A stretch of DNA of 54,740 nucleotides from Pseudomonas morbosilactucae (GCF_023241715.1 NZ_JALQCW010000062.1:1-54740); one strand, 5' to 3'; shown: positions 40,560 to 49,524, counted from the stretch's first letter. Numbers and translations: made by a program. Notes: generated from the sequence alone by a model not told the origin.

Positions 40560-41042
40560 ATGCTCAACAAAAACACCATCTGCCTCTGGTACGACGGCAC
40601 CGCGCAAGACGCTGCGCAGTTCTACGCCCAGACCTTCCCGGACAGCGCCGTACTCGCCGTTCATCACGCGCCTGGCGACTACCCGGCGGGCAAGCAGGGC
40701 GATGTCATAACGGTCGAGTTCACGGTCATGGGCCTCCCTTGCCTGGGATTGAACGGCGGGGCGGGGATCACGCATAACGAGGCTTTTTCATTCCAGGTGG
40801 CGACCGACGACCAGGCCGAAACGGACCGCTTGTGGAACGCGATTGTCACCAACGGAGGCCAGGCAAGCGTCTGCGGCTGGTGCAAAGACAAGTGGGGCGT
40901 GTCATGGCAGATCACGCCCCGTGTTCTGACCGCCGCGATCATCGACCCCGATCCCGCGGCGGCCAAGCGCGCTTTCGACGCCATGATGACCATGACCAAG
41001 ATAGACATCGCCGCCATCGAAGCCGCACTGCGCCCCGCCTGA
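40560..41042 (+). CDS. VOC-family (PhnB-like) protein
   Basis: 160 residues. The 3-demethylubiquinone-9/PhnB-type glyoxalase fold: ICLWYDGTAQDAAQFYAQTFPDS at the start, EFTVMGLPCLGLNGG, FSFQVATDDQAETDRLWNAIVTNGG, CGWCKDKWGVSWQITPRVL. No metal-ligand set that fixes an activity. Cytosolic. GGAG lies 13 bases before ATG 40560. A common Pseudomonas orphan gene. Confidence 0.88.
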   Translation: MLNKNTICLWYDGTAQDAAQFYAQTFPDSAVLAVHHAPGDYPAGKQGDVITVEFTVMGLPCLGLNGGAGITHNEAFSFQVATDDQAETDRLWNAIVTNGGQASVCGWCKDKWGVSWQITPRVLTAAIIDPDPAAAKRAFDAMMTMTKIDIAAIEAALRPA

Positions 41043-41060
41043 TGGCGCACCCATCCCCCC

Positions 41061-41086
41061 TGTAGGAGCTGGCTTGCCAGCGATGC
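41061..41086 (+). repeat. Single REP unit
   Basis: TGTAGGAGCTGGCTTGCCAG followed by CGATGC; no inverted partner nearby. Confidence 0.75.
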
Positions 41087-41129
41087 AGTCACCTGCTTAC
41101 CCCGTGCACTTGGAAGCGGGTGGTGTACA

Positions 41130-41420
41130 TAGCCGTTGCTGCGGGTGTGGCTACTGGCGGTTTCGCCCTTACGGCGAGTGACTTTGGGGGCCCCAAGTAA
41201 CCAAAGGCCTCTGCCCCTGCATCCGGCCCCTCGCTAAGACTCGGCGTTCCCTCACTCCGGCATTGCTCCAGGGGCACGCCGCCACAGGCCATCCATGGCC
41301 TGATGGCGGCTAGCTCGGCATCCTTGCCGAGCTGCCCCCTGCGCAACGCCTGCGTTCGGCCTCCTGAAGGGGCAGGCAGATCAAAAGCCAAAGCCAGATC
41401 AAAGGCTGAAGCAAAGCCAA
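41130..41420 (+). repeat. Copy B of the long Pseudomonas repeat
   Basis: Order of blocks: GGTTTCGCCCTTACGGCGAG, TGACTTTGG, AAGTAACCAAAGGC, CCGGCATTGCTCC, CCACAGGCCATCCATGGCCT, GATGGCGGCTA, GGCATCC, CTGCGTTCGGCC, AGATCAAAAGC. The same order is found inverted at 46330-46690. This accounts for the 412 bases without a gene from 41043 to 41454. Confidence 0.75.
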
Positions 41421-41454
41421 GCGTGTTTTACGCGCTTCTTGAACTCAACCCCGC

Positions 41455-41736
41455 TCAGGACTCCAGCGCCGTACGCCACTGAATCACCTCCAGCACCGCA
41501 CAACCCTCGCGGGTCAACAGATGCACCCCACGGGTGACCCGCGTCAGATCGCAGTCGGCAATATCTTTCAGGTTAAGCGTGGACAGCGTGTCCATCAGAT
41601 CCCGCACCACGGTGAAACGATGGGCCGCACTGCTGGCCAGATCGTTCAGAGAGGCTTGGGTGTCGAGGTAGAAAACGGCTTGGTTGGCGTCGTGGGTGTC
41701 GACGGCGGTAAAGCGCGAGTGTGCTTGGTCAATCAT
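41455..41736 (-). CDS. Small protein of unknown function
   Basis: 93 residues from ATG 41736, which has AGGAG seven bases upstream; the frame to 41766 has none. No signal peptide. Ends RVTRGVHLLTREGCAVLEVIQWRTALES. It looks like one of the short orphan proteins scattered in Pseudomonas accessory DNA. Its CCTATAGTTC-CCCTCGC upstream block at about 41944-41961 also occurs at 33672-33690 beside a possible decayed relative (YLDTQA is shared). Confidence 0.55.
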   Translation of the reverse strand: MIDQAHSRFTAVDTHDANQAVFYLDTQASLNDLASSAAHRFTVVRDLMDTLSTLNLKDIADCDLTRVTRGVHLLTREGCAVLEVIQWRTALES

Positions 41737-42218
41737 CGGTGCAGCTCCTGTGAGTGGAGCAATCACCTGAGGTGCCGGCTACAAGGGAAATGACGATTGT
41801 GCGGGTGTGTGACGACCGGGGATCCACCGCGCACAGCCGTCATAACATCCTGTCGCGGGCACCTGATAGGCGACTGCAAGAGTGTGTCGAACGCTGATGC
41901 TGCGTTGTAATCCCGACCGGCCAAGGTCGTCGCGGATGTTGCTGCGAGGGGGAACTATAGGGGCGGGGAGTGGGGGCGGCAACGGTGTACTGGAGGGGAT
42001 GTTTGAGTGGGTGTGTCTAGCGGCAGCAGGGGTTGCGGCAATTATGTAAATACGTTTTAGATCGCGCTGTGTTTTTGTATGCAGGTGTGAGAGAACGCTA
42101 TCGGCCAAAAGCGGACCATCAGCCCTGGTGGCAGTCCAGTGGACGTCTTGGGCTGACAAGCAAAATGGGGCCGGAGAGGGCCGTCTTCGCAAGGAGCGGG
42201 AAACCTCCAAATACGCAT

Positions 42219-42395
42219 ATGAGCTTTAAGGTAAGTGTGGAAGACTTCGCCGGATCGAAATTTAAGGCAAAAGTGCCGGTGAAGCCTGTTGCCACAAAGG
42301 AGAGGAAGACGCCAAAGCGTGTTGATATGCTCGACTCATGGGCGCGCCTGCCGGGTAGCTTTGGACATGGGAGCGGTGAGCCAGCAGATCATTGA
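42219..42395 (+). CDS. Possible small basic protein
   Basis: 58 residues, Lys-rich N-terminal half (KVPVKPVATKERKTPKRVD). ATG 42219 lies 22 bases after an AAGGAG, too far for a normal site. It is the only credible frame in 41737-42506; the rest of that 770-base stretch shows nothing I recognise. Low confidence. Confidence 0.25.
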   Translation: MSFKVSVEDFAGSKFKAKVPVKPVATKERKTPKRVDMLDSWARLPGSFGHGSGEPADH

Positions 42396-42506
42396 ATGGA
42401 TAAGGCGACGTAATTCGTTTTGCTCACTCACGCCATCCGTGACGCTTTGCCTAACGCAATCGGCGGTCTATTTTGATGCGAGAACGAACCTGTTAGTGGA
42501 GAGTAG

Positions 42507-43241
42507 ATGAGTACAACGACGGTCCTACAACTTCTCAAAACGGCGGAGCAAATACTTGAAGGTCTACGAAGCCTTATTATTCGTGCGCGCCCCCCATCGG
42601 TTTCACCAGATCGTTTGCGGGTCAGCCTTGTGCTAACTATTGCCGAGCAGTTTGAGGCAACGTTACATTTGGCTAATGCCCATATGAGTACGCACGCAGC
42701 CACTCATGTGAGGTCAATGATCGAGGCGCTCGTAGCTATGAAGATGCTTGGGACGAGTAACACCTATGTTGACCAGATGCGGTATGAAAAATTAAAAGGT
42801 GAGCGACGTGTTTACAAGGGAATACTTGCTGACCCTCATACTCCTGAACAATTGAAAATCTCAATAAAAGAAATGGACGATATCTGTCTTTCCGAGTGTG
42901 AGGTTTTTCGTGCTGCCGGCCTCAAACCCAAGAGAATAAGCGACGATATTGGCGCTGCCGGGTTAGGTCATTTAGTTGGACCATATTCGATGCTTTGTGC
43001 TTTCTCACATAACGATCTAGCTGCGCTGGCGTTCCGGCATCAGAATGAAACGAACATGGTCTATAAGCAGGCTGACTCACCTAAGTTCGTAGAGTCGATC
43101 ATTTCCACCTCGTTGATGGTACTGATGGATGCAACTGATCAATTTGGCAGGCTTGCCAAATTTCCTGACAACCACTTCCATACAGTTTTTACGGAGATGA
43201 ATACGAAGTGGGTTGATGTTCTTTCACGACGCGTGGGGTGA
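42507..43241 (+). CDS. DUF5677-like protein, probably horizontally acquired
   Basis: 244 residues from ATG 42507 with GGAGAG upstream. All-helical; blocks AEQFEATLHLANAHMSTHAATHVRSMIEALVAMKML and AGLGHLVGPYSMLCAFSHNDLAAL resemble the DUF5677 family, whose function is unknown. Codon use is AT-richer than the core genes (many TTA, AGA, ATA codons), pointing to recent transfer. Flanked downstream by an integrase remnant. Confidence 0.7.
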   Translation: MSTTTVLQLLKTAEQILEGLRSLIIRARPPSVSPDRLRVSLVLTIAEQFEATLHLANAHMSTHAATHVRSMIEALVAMKMLGTSNTYVDQMRYEKLKGERRVYKGILADPHTPEQLKISIKEMDDICLSECEVFRAAGLKPKRISDDIGAAGLGHLVGPYSMLCAFSHNDLAALAFRHQNETNMVYKQADSPKFVESIISTSLMVLMDATDQFGRLAKFPDNHFHTVFTEMNTKWVDVLSRRVG

Positions 43242-43343
43242 AGGTCTGGATTACGTGGTTGTTTTGAATCGCCTCTGATTTCCTGAAGGCATCCGACGGG
43301 CTCCTTTTGGCCGTTTTCTGCCTATCGTACAAGTAGCAACGGG

Positions 43344-43616
43344 TCATTTCGTAGGCTTCACAATTTCACCAATTCGCCGATATACCTTCTTGGTCATTTC
43401 TTCTGTGGAGTGACCTAGTAGGCGGCTCGCGTGTGTCAGCTCGATCTCGCTAGCAGCTTTGGGCCGGATATCCTTGAACTGAAACTGACGAATGCTCGTT
43501 GCCAGGGCGGGATCACCGTCAGCTGACGCTTTGATTGCCGCCTTATCTCGTGCGTCGTCCCACCGATTACGCAACATCTGCGGGCTCATCCGAAGTCCAG
43601 ACGCGTTTGTTATCAA
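43344..43616 (-). pseudogene. Phage tyrosine-recombinase (integrase) C-terminal remnant
   Basis: About 90 residues covering only the end of the catalytic domain: FKDIRPKAASEIE holds the second active-site Arg, HASRLLGHST the His, and MTKKVYRRIGEIVKPTK the nucleophile Tyr. The N-terminal two thirds are missing. The break lies at a strong palindrome (43630-43673). A remnant of a lost prophage or island. Confidence 0.85.
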
Positions 43617-43629
43617 AGTTGACGAACGG

Positions 43630-43673
43630 AAAAGGGGACGGATCTATTTTCAAAATAAATCCGCCCCCTTTTT
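43630..43673. repeat. Palindromic element at the integrase break
   Basis: AAAAGGGGACGGATCTATTT (43630-43649) and AAAATAAATCCGCCCCCTTT (43652-43671) pair with few mismatches; the right side continues into TTTTT. It looks like a repeated Pseudomonas palindrome and would also act as a terminator. Confidence 0.6.
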
Positions 43674-43736
43674 ACCTCGCGCCCCCTTTTTACTGCAGAG
43701 CGCTGGAGCGCCAATCAGCGAATACTCCTCCCACCT

Positions 43737-43979
43737 TCAACCCACCTGCTCGAACCGCCGCCGCTTCAGGAACAACCCCACCCCCAGTGCAACGGCAAAG
43801 ATCGACAATAACCCCAGGTCAAACCCAAACAAGCGGGTTTGGCTCGCGGCAACGCAGCCGACTGCGCCTATCGCTATCAGCAGTACCCCTAACCATTTGC
43901 GAAGGGGGTACGGCTTAACAAATCGGTCGAGCAGGAAGAACAGCACCAGTGCAACGACCAGTTGGGTAATGTCAGACAT
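43737..43979 (-). CDS. Small membrane protein
   Basis: 80 residues from ATG 43979. Three hydrophobic stretches (TQLVVALVLFFLLDRF, WLGVLLIAIGAVGCVAA, LGLLSIFAVALGVGLFL) and a positive C terminus (KRRRFEQVG). Follows the next gene on the same strand by 12 bases, so the two may be co-transcribed. No family recognised. Confidence 0.65.
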   Translation of the reverse strand: MSDITQLVVALVLFFLLDRFVKPYPLRKWLGVLLIAIGAVGCVAASQTRLFGFDLGLLSIFAVALGVGLFLKRRRFEQVG

Positions 43980-43991
43980 GTGTTTCTCCCG

Positions 43992-44471
43992 TCAGGTCTT
44001 GATGATCAGTGTCGAGGCGCTGCGTTGCGGGCCGATGCCGCCATTCACCTGCGCCTCAATGCTCACCAGTACGTCGCCTGCGTGATAGGTGGGCAGGGTT
44101 TCATTCACGTACATGCGCACACCGGCGCCGACAGGGGCGCCCACGTAGGGGGAGGCAACATAAGAGGTGGCGCCAGCGAACGCCGAGGCTGCAAGGTTGG
44201 CGATTTTGGTGCGTTGGGTGTTGAGAACATCACCCTGTTGCCGGGTCAGCGGCTCGGAGATGCCGATCATCATCAGGCACGGCAGGTTCTTGGCCAGCAT
44301 CTTGTCGTACACCTCGACGACCTTGCGGTTGATCTCATAGTGAGCGCTTTTCGCCTCGCCAAAATGCAGCTCGCGCAGGCGTCCGCGTTCGCTGTCGATG
44401 AGGGTGACCTGCGAGACGTTGAACACGATCCCGTGATTGCCCATGTATTGGAAAGTCCCTTCGAACTTCAT
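43992..44471 (-). CDS. Conserved protein of unknown function
   Basis: 159 residues from ATG 44471, which has AAGG eight bases upstream; earlier ATGs (44480, 44528) fit worse. No signal peptide. Blocks: GTFQYMGNHGIVFNVSQVTLIDSERGRLRELHFGEAKSAHYEINRKVVEVYDKMLAKNLPCLMMIG, then an Ala/Gly-rich stretch (AASAFAGATSYVASPYVGAPVGAG) that could be membrane-associated. I do not recognise it. Confidence 0.6.
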   Translation of the reverse strand: MKFEGTFQYMGNHGIVFNVSQVTLIDSERGRLRELHFGEAKSAHYEINRKVVEVYDKMLAKNLPCLMMIGISEPLTRQQGDVLNTQRTKIANLAASAFAGATSYVASPYVGAPVGAGVRMYVNETLPTYHAGDVLVSIEAQVNGGIGPQRSASTLIIKT

Positions 44472-44621
44472 CGCACGCATCCTTTCGAGCAAAAGGCGGG
44501 GGTTGTCTAGAAAGCGCGCTGGATTCAAATCATTTCACCTGGCCGATCAGCCTGGATGCCCGGCCAGGAACACGTTAGATTCAGCCCCTAAAAGGATGAC
44601 TCACCCCCATGGAGTAGAATT

Positions 44622-44984
44622 TTGCGCAAACTGATTGTGGTGCTCATGCTCGGGTTCCCGTGCAGTTTTCCGGTAATCGCGGGTGATGGCAGGGCGGTGG
44701 AAGTCTCGGCCTTTGGAGCGGTTGTTTCGTCGAGTCTTGCGGTGACTCTTTTCCCCGTCACGCTGACTGAAGACAGTCAAGGAAGTAGCCGCAATAGCTC
44801 AAAGGGAGGCGATTCCAAGATAGTTGCCGCTCGCAATGATGCTGCCGCTTTCGTCGCGAGTGATGGGGTTATTAGAGGCGCGAGCCTGGAGGCGGCGTTC
44901 GAGGTTTTGCGGATTGGGGATGAGCCGGCCACAGCCAGCGACATGATGCTGGCTGAAGCCGTTTTGGTTTACGAATCGCGCTAG
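44622..44984 (+). CDS. DUF2388-family exported protein
   Basis: 120 residues from TTG 44622 with ATGGAGTA upstream. Signal peptide about 1-20 (RKLIVVLMLGF...VIAG). The DUF2388 block is clear: KIVAARNDAAAFVASDGVIRGASLEAAFEVLR followed by TASDMMLAEAVLVYES. A periplasmic protein family common in Pseudomonas; role unknown. Confidence 0.82.
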   Translation: MRKLIVVLMLGFPCSFPVIAGDGRAVEVSAFGAVVSSSLAVTLFPVTLTEDSQGSSRNSSKGGDSKIVAARNDAAAFVASDGVIRGASLEAAFEVLRIGDEPATASDMMLAEAVLVYESR

Positions 44985-45155
44985 CGAAACAGGGGGGCGA
45001 CCACTATTGGCCAACCCGCTCACTGGGCTTTTTGCGTCCTTGTCAGCCCGTCTTGCATAGGTATAGGGGATATGCTTATCCGTCGAGTTTCGACCTTCAG
45101 AGGGCGAATGGAAAAATCGCCTGGCTGCATCACCTGCTGCCGAAGGTGGCTGGCA

Positions 45156-45338
45156 GTGGCTAAAGAAATCGAAAACCCCTGCATCTCGACTTGCCGATTA
45201 AATAGTGAGTTATGTGTAAGTTGCGGGCGAAGCAAGGAAGACATCAGAAAGTGGAAGCGCATGAAACGGCCTGAAAAAATGGCCGCTGTGCAAAAGGCGA
45301 ATGTGCGCTTGAAAGGGCTGAAAAAAGCTCAGAGATAA
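45156..45338 (+). CDS. DUF1289 small cysteine protein
   Basis: 60 residues from GTG 45156 with AAGGTGG upstream. The DUF1289 Cys motif is intact: NPCISTCRLNSELCVSCGRSKEDIRKWKRM, with four conserved cysteines likely binding a metal. The upstream frame back to 45072 is not part of the family. Confidence 0.8.
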   Translation: MAKEIENPCISTCRLNSELCVSCGRSKEDIRKWKRMKRPEKMAAVQKANVRLKGLKKAQR

Positions 45339-45479
45339 TTACTTGCCTTGGATGACAGCTTTGGGGCGTCTTCAGCCCGTTATGACAGGCAAATAGTCGG
45401 CCAGAGTCGATCCAAGGCAGCCCTTGATGTATATGTGTTGTCGCCATAGGTTACTGGCGTTCATGGAGGATTCTGACTG

Positions 45480-46049
45480 ATGGCACGTGTAGGATTGATA
45501 CTGACACCCGGTTTTGCGGACTGGGAATACGCTTTCATTGCTGGAACTGCGTCTCCGTTTTACGGGATCGACGTCAGGTTTTTTGCTTCTGTTACGGGGC
45601 AGTTTCGCTCGCAGGGTGGATTGGCCGTAACGGTCGATAGCAATTTGCAACAATGTCTGGACTGGAAACCGGACGTTGTTGTCGTCATTGGAGGAATGGT
45701 TTGGGAGCGTGAAGAAGCACCAGATGTTCGAGAGTTTCTGCATGCTAGTCGCTTAACTGGAGCGACAATTGCTGGCATCTGTGGGGGAACGCTGGCACTT
45801 GCCAGGGCTGGCCTTCTCAACACTGTTCCTCATACATCGAACAGCGCTGACTTCCTGCAACAGAATGCCGTAGGTTATGAGGGAGGCACGCTTTATCGAA
45901 GCAGTCCAGTAGCTTTGGTTGCAGACCGCATCATAACTGCTCCAGGCCCTGCACCCGTTAGCTTCACCTGCGCAGTGTTCGAAGCTGCCGGGCTATCTTG
46001 CGAGATCACTTCTCAATTCAGATCAATGTTGGCAGCGGAACATCGGTGA
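45480..46049 (+). CDS. DJ-1/PfpI-family protein
   Basis: 189 residues. The class-I glutamine amidotransferase-like fold: RVGLILTPGFADWEYAFIAG at the start, VVVIGGMVWE, and the nucleophile Cys in AGICGGTLALARAGLL near residue 102. The family includes thiol-stress and deglycase-type proteins; the activity here is open. GGAGG lies 9 bases before ATG 45480. AT-richer codon use than the core. Confidence 0.85.
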   Translation: MARVGLILTPGFADWEYAFIAGTASPFYGIDVRFFASVTGQFRSQGGLAVTVDSNLQQCLDWKPDVVVVIGGMVWEREEAPDVREFLHASRLTGATIAGICGGTLALARAGLLNTVPHTSNSADFLQQNAVGYEGGTLYRSSPVALVADRIITAPGPAPVSFTCAVFEAAGLSCEITSQFRSMLAAEHR

Positions 46050-46189
46050 CGGCGTCGTCCTAATAAACAGCCGATCAGGTGATTTGTTCGAGTGGCTGCT
46101 CATGGCCGTTTCCTGCCTGTCGTGATCATTGCTGGATGCAATATCTTCGGCCCGTCGACTTACCCTTTTGTTCATCACTGATAACGGTC

Positions 46190-46297
46190 TATTTAGGCGT
46201 TGCTCCAGGTGTTGCAGTGGTTGATTTTCTTTTTGCCCTGGCAGATTCCGGTGTTATTGGGAGGCTTGGATCGAGGTTGATTCCGGTTGTGGATTGA
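46190..46297 (+). pseudogene. Decayed C-terminal fragment of the 38997-39551 protein family
   Basis: Reads LGVAPGVAVVDFLFALADSG, 17 of 23 residues identical to LGSAPGVAVESLLFALADTG plus flanks of the intact gene. DNA similarity covers about 70 bases. The upstream 550 bases of that gene are missing. Found in a 665-base stretch (46050-46714) with no intact gene. Confidence 0.65.
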
Positions 46298-46329
46298 ATC
46301 CGATAAATAAACGCCACCCTTGAGAACGC

Positions 46330-46690
46330 TGCGCCCGCTTCGCGGGCGTTCGCAGCCTTCGGCAACTCCTACAGGGACCGCGAACGGCGATAAAACAGGC
46401 CGGCAGGCCGCCGTCTTGCTCTTGATTTTGATCTGTAGCGCCCCGTTAACCACGATGGCCGAACGCAGGCATTTAGCCGTGGGTAACCCGGCAGGGATGC
46501 CGGGTTAGCCGCCATCAGGCCATGGATGGCCTGTGGCGGCGGCCCACGGATCAATGCCGGAGAGAGGGCATGCCGAGCCTAGGCGAGGCACCAAGTGGAG
46601 GGGCAAGAGCCTTTGGTTACTTTGGGCTCTTTCCAAAGTGACTCGCTGTAAGAGCGAAACCATAAGCCGCCACACCCACAGCAACGGATA
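46330..46690 (-). repeat. Copy C of the long Pseudomonas repeat (inverted)
   Basis: Minus-strand order matches copy B: GGTTTCGCTCTTACAGCGAG, CCAAAGTAACCAAAGGC, CCGGCATTGATCC, CCACAGGCCATCCATGGCCT, GATGGCGGCTAACCC, GGTTACCCACGGCTAAATGC, GTGGTTAACGGGGCGCT, ATCAAAATC. It fills most of the 46050-46714 gap. Confidence 0.75.
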
Positions 46691-46714
46691 TGTCCCCAAT
46701 ATTCGCGGCCTACC

Positions 46715-47504
46715 TCAATGCACAATCTGCGCAAGAAACGCCTTAGCCCGCTCACTCTTCGGCGCCCCAAAAAAACGCCTCCGGCGGCGCATCCTCCACA
46801 ATCCGCCCACCATCCAAAAACAACACCCGCTCCGCCACCTGCCGCGCAAACCCCATCTCATGGGTCACACACAGCATGGTCATGCCACTCCCCGCCAGCT
46901 TCACCATCACATCCAGCACCTCACTGACCATCTCCGGGTCCAGCGCCGAGGTCGGCTCATCGAACAACATGATCTTGGGCTCCATGCACAACGCCCGGGC
47001 AATCGCCACACGCTGTTGCTGCCCGCCGGACAGCTGGCACGGGTATTTGTCGGCCTGGTTCTCAATCCCCACCTTGGCCAGAAACCCCCGGGCCAGTTCC
47101 TCGGCTTTTTTGCGCGACAGGCCGCGGACGGTGATCGGCGCCAGGGTGCAGTTGTCGAGCACGCTCATGTGCGGGAACAGGTTGAAGTGCTGGAACACCA
47201 TGCCCACTTCGCTGCGCACGCGCGCCGCTTCGCGGGTGGTTTGGGAGAGGTCGGTGTTGTCGATGAGTATCCGGCCTTTCTCGGCGATTTCCAGGCGGTT
47301 GATGCAGCGGATCAGTGTGGATTTGCCCGAGCCGGAAGGGCCGCAGAGGACGATGCGTTCGCCCTCGCGCACGTTGAGGTCGATGTCGTGCAGCACGTGG
47401 AACGCGCCATAGAATTTGTTCAGGCCGCTGATCTCCACCACCACTTTGCGGGTGTCGGTGGCGATGATCGGCGCGGTGGTCAACGGGGCAGTCTGGGTCA
47501 GCAT
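46715..47504 (-). CDS. Amino-acid ABC transporter ATPase, 3' frameshift
   Basis: About 262 residues when repaired, from ATG 47504. Walker A GPSGSGKST near 56, signature LSGGQQQR, Walker B IMLFDEPTSALD, H-loop THEMGF. GlnQ/HisP-like. The raw frame stops at 46752 after FFWGAEE because of an A7 run at 46769-46775 on the plus strand. With six A the frame continues as APKSERAKAFLAQIVH to a stop at 46715, the family-normal end. Last gene of the D-lysine transport operon, 17 bases after amaD. In P. putida the homologous cluster includes the same ATPase. Confidence 0.85.
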
Positions 47505-47521
47505 GGTCGGGTCTCCGGCGA

Positions 47522-48763
47522 TCAGTGGAAGCGGTCGGCGCTGTAGGGCGCCGGGTCGGTGAACGGCGTGGCGCCGGTGAGCATTTCCGCCAGCAGGCGG
47601 CCGCTGACCGGGCCCAGGGTCAGGCCGTGGTGGGCGTGGCCGAAGTTGAACCACAGGCCTTTATGGCGCGCGGCCGGGCCGATCACCGGGCACATGTCGG
47701 GCAGGCACGGGCGACGGCCGAGCCAGGGTTCGGCGTCGACCCGTTCGCCCAGGGGGTAGAAGCGGCGGGCCAGGGCTTCGCAGCGGCGCAGTTGGATTTC
47801 ATTGATCGGGTCGTCGCGGTCGGCGAATTCAATGCCGGTGGTCAGGCGAATGCCGCCGACCATCGGCGCCAGCACGTAGCCGCCCACCGGGTCCAGCAGC
47901 GGGTGCTGCAAGCGGGTGCCCGGCAGCGCCGCGTAGTGCATGTGGTAACCGCGCTTGATCGCCAAGGGGATCTGGTAGCCCAGGGGTTCGAAAATCCCCC
48001 GCGCTTCAGGGCCCAGGGCGACCACCGCCTGTTCGGCGGTGATCACGCCGGCCTCGCTCTGCACCTGCCACTGGCCGTCGACCTGGCGCAGGCTCAGGGC
48101 ATCGCCGATCACGAAGCGGCCACCGCGCTGCTTGAACAATTCGGCGTAGCCGCGGGTCAGGCCGCCCGGGTCGGTGACGGTCTTGGGGTCGAGCCAGTGC
48201 AGGCCGCCCACCACGTCGGGGTGCAGCCCGCTTTCCAGTTGATGGATCTGTTGGCGGTCGAGCACCCGGTAGTTCAGGCCGTATTCCGCCAGGGCCAGGG
48301 CGTCGGCCTGGGCCTTGGCGAAGGCGGCCGGGTCGTTGAAGGCTTCGATCCAGCCTTCACCCTGGATCAGGCCCTGCATCCCAGCGGGTTCGGCCAGTTG
48401 CATATGTTCGCTGACGCAGCGCTCGATCAGCGGCAGCATGGCGCGGGTGGCGCGGGCGAGGCCTTTGGGCGCGGAGTGGCGCCAGTATTGCAGCAACCAG
48501 GGGCCGGCCTTGGGCAGGTGGCTGAAGCTGTAGCGCACGTCCGATTGCTGGTTGAGGCCGTAGCGCAGCAGCTTCGATACGTCCCGGGGGAAGGCGTAGG
48601 GGATCACGCTGGCGCGCTCGATCAGCCCGGCGTTGCCGTGGCTGGTGCCGTTGCCCGGTGGCTGGCGGTCGAGCAGGATCACTTGCTGGCCGCGTGCTTG
48701 CAGGTGCAGGGCGGTGCTGACGCCGACGATCCCGGCGCCCAGAACGATGGTTTGGCAATGCAT
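47522..48763 (-). CDS. amaD: FAD-dependent D-amino-acid (D-lysine) dehydrogenase
   Basis: 413 residues, DadA-like. FAD motif VLGAGIVGVSTALHLQARG at 7-25, glycine-rich GRRPCLPDMCPVIG near 355, WFNFGHAHHGLTLGPVSGRL near the end. With a cationic-amino-acid-type transporter, an RpiR regulator and dpkA around it, the cluster equals the P. putida D-lysine locus (AmaD converts D-lysine to delta1-piperideine-2-carboxylate). The symbol rests on context, not alignment. Confidence 0.78.
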   Translation of the reverse strand: MHCQTIVLGAGIVGVSTALHLQARGQQVILLDRQPPGNGTSHGNAGLIERASVIPYAFPRDVSKLLRYGLNQQSDVRYSFSHLPKAGPWLLQYWRHSAPKGLARATRAMLPLIERCVSEHMQLAEPAGMQGLIQGEGWIEAFNDPAAFAKAQADALALAEYGLNYRVLDRQQIHQLESGLHPDVVGGLHWLDPKTVTDPGGLTRGYAELFKQRGGRFVIGDALSLRQVDGQWQVQSEAGVITAEQAVVALGPEARGIFEPLGYQIPLAIKRGYHMHYAALPGTRLQHPLLDPVGGYVLAPMVGGIRLTTGIEFADRDDPINEIQLRRCEALARRFYPLGERVDAEPWLGRRPCLPDMCPVIGPAARHKGLWFNFGHAHHGLTLGPVSGRLLAEMLTGATPFTDPAPYSADRFH

Positions 48764-48813
48764 GGGGTCAATCCTTGGTACGCGGGCCGCCAGGGCGTCC
48801 CGCTGGAGTTCGG

Positions 48814-49524
48814 TCAGTTGAGGTGGCGGCTGAGGCGGCCTTCGAGAAGTTTCAGGCTGCGCCGCACCACTTCAACGATCACCAGGTACAGCACCGCGGC
48901 CCAGAGGTAGATCTGGAAATCGAAGCTGCGGGAGAAGGCCAGTTTGGTCACGCCCATCAGGTCGTAGATGGTCACCAGGGAGGCGATGGCGCTGGCCTTG
49001 ATCATCAGGATCAGCTCGTTGCCCAGGGGCCCGATGGCCACCAGCAGCGACTGCGGCAGGATCACTTTGCGAAAGCTGGTCCAGCGAGACAGGCTCAAGG
49101 CCTTGCACGCTTCGCGCTGCCCCTGGGCCACCGCCAGCAGGCTGCCCCGCAGGATCTCGGCCTGGTAGGCGGCGGTGTTCAGGGTGAACGCCAGCAAGGT
49201 GCACAGCCAGGCATCGCGGAAGAACCACCACAGCCCCACGTCCTGCCAGAAGCCTTTGAACGAGCCCAGGCCGTAATACAGCATGAACAGTTGGGCCAGC
49301 AGCGGCGAGCCGCGGAAGAAGTACACATAGGCGCCGCTGAAGTGGCGCAGCAGGCGGCTGTTGGACAGGCGGGCGAGGGCGATCAGCAGGCCGAGCACGG
49401 CGCCGAGGCTGAAGGAGATCGCCACCAGCTTGCCGGTGACCAGCAGGCCGTCGATAAAGCGCGCGCCGTAGCGGTCCAGCAACTCGGGGCTGAGGAACAG
49501 GTTGAGCAATTCATCCAGGCTCAT
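48814..49524 (-). CDS. ABC transporter permease (HisM-like)
   Basis: 236 residues. Hydrophobic with the EAA-loop signature around 130-150 (EACKALSLSRWTSFRKVILPQSLLVAIGPLGNE). ATG 49524 overlaps the preceding permease stop by four bases. Forms the inner-membrane channel with its partner and the ATPase. Confidence 0.9.
   Translation of the reverse strand: MSLDELLNLFLSPELLDRYGARFIDGLLVTGKLVAISFSLGAVLGLLIALARLSNSRLLRHFSGAYVYFFRGSPLLAQLFMLYYGLGSFKGFWQDVGLWWFFRDAWLCTLLAFTLNTAAYQAEILRGSLLAVAQGQREACKALSLSRWTSFRKVILPQSLLVAIGPLGNELILMIKASAIASLVTIYDLMGVTKLAFSRSFDFQIYLWAAVLYLVIVEVVRRSLKLLEGRLSRHLN

Noticed and set aside
46533..47546. 337-residue plus-strand frame
   Set aside because: Shadow of the ABC ATPase gene and repeat copy C; rich in His/Arg/Ala from reversed codons.
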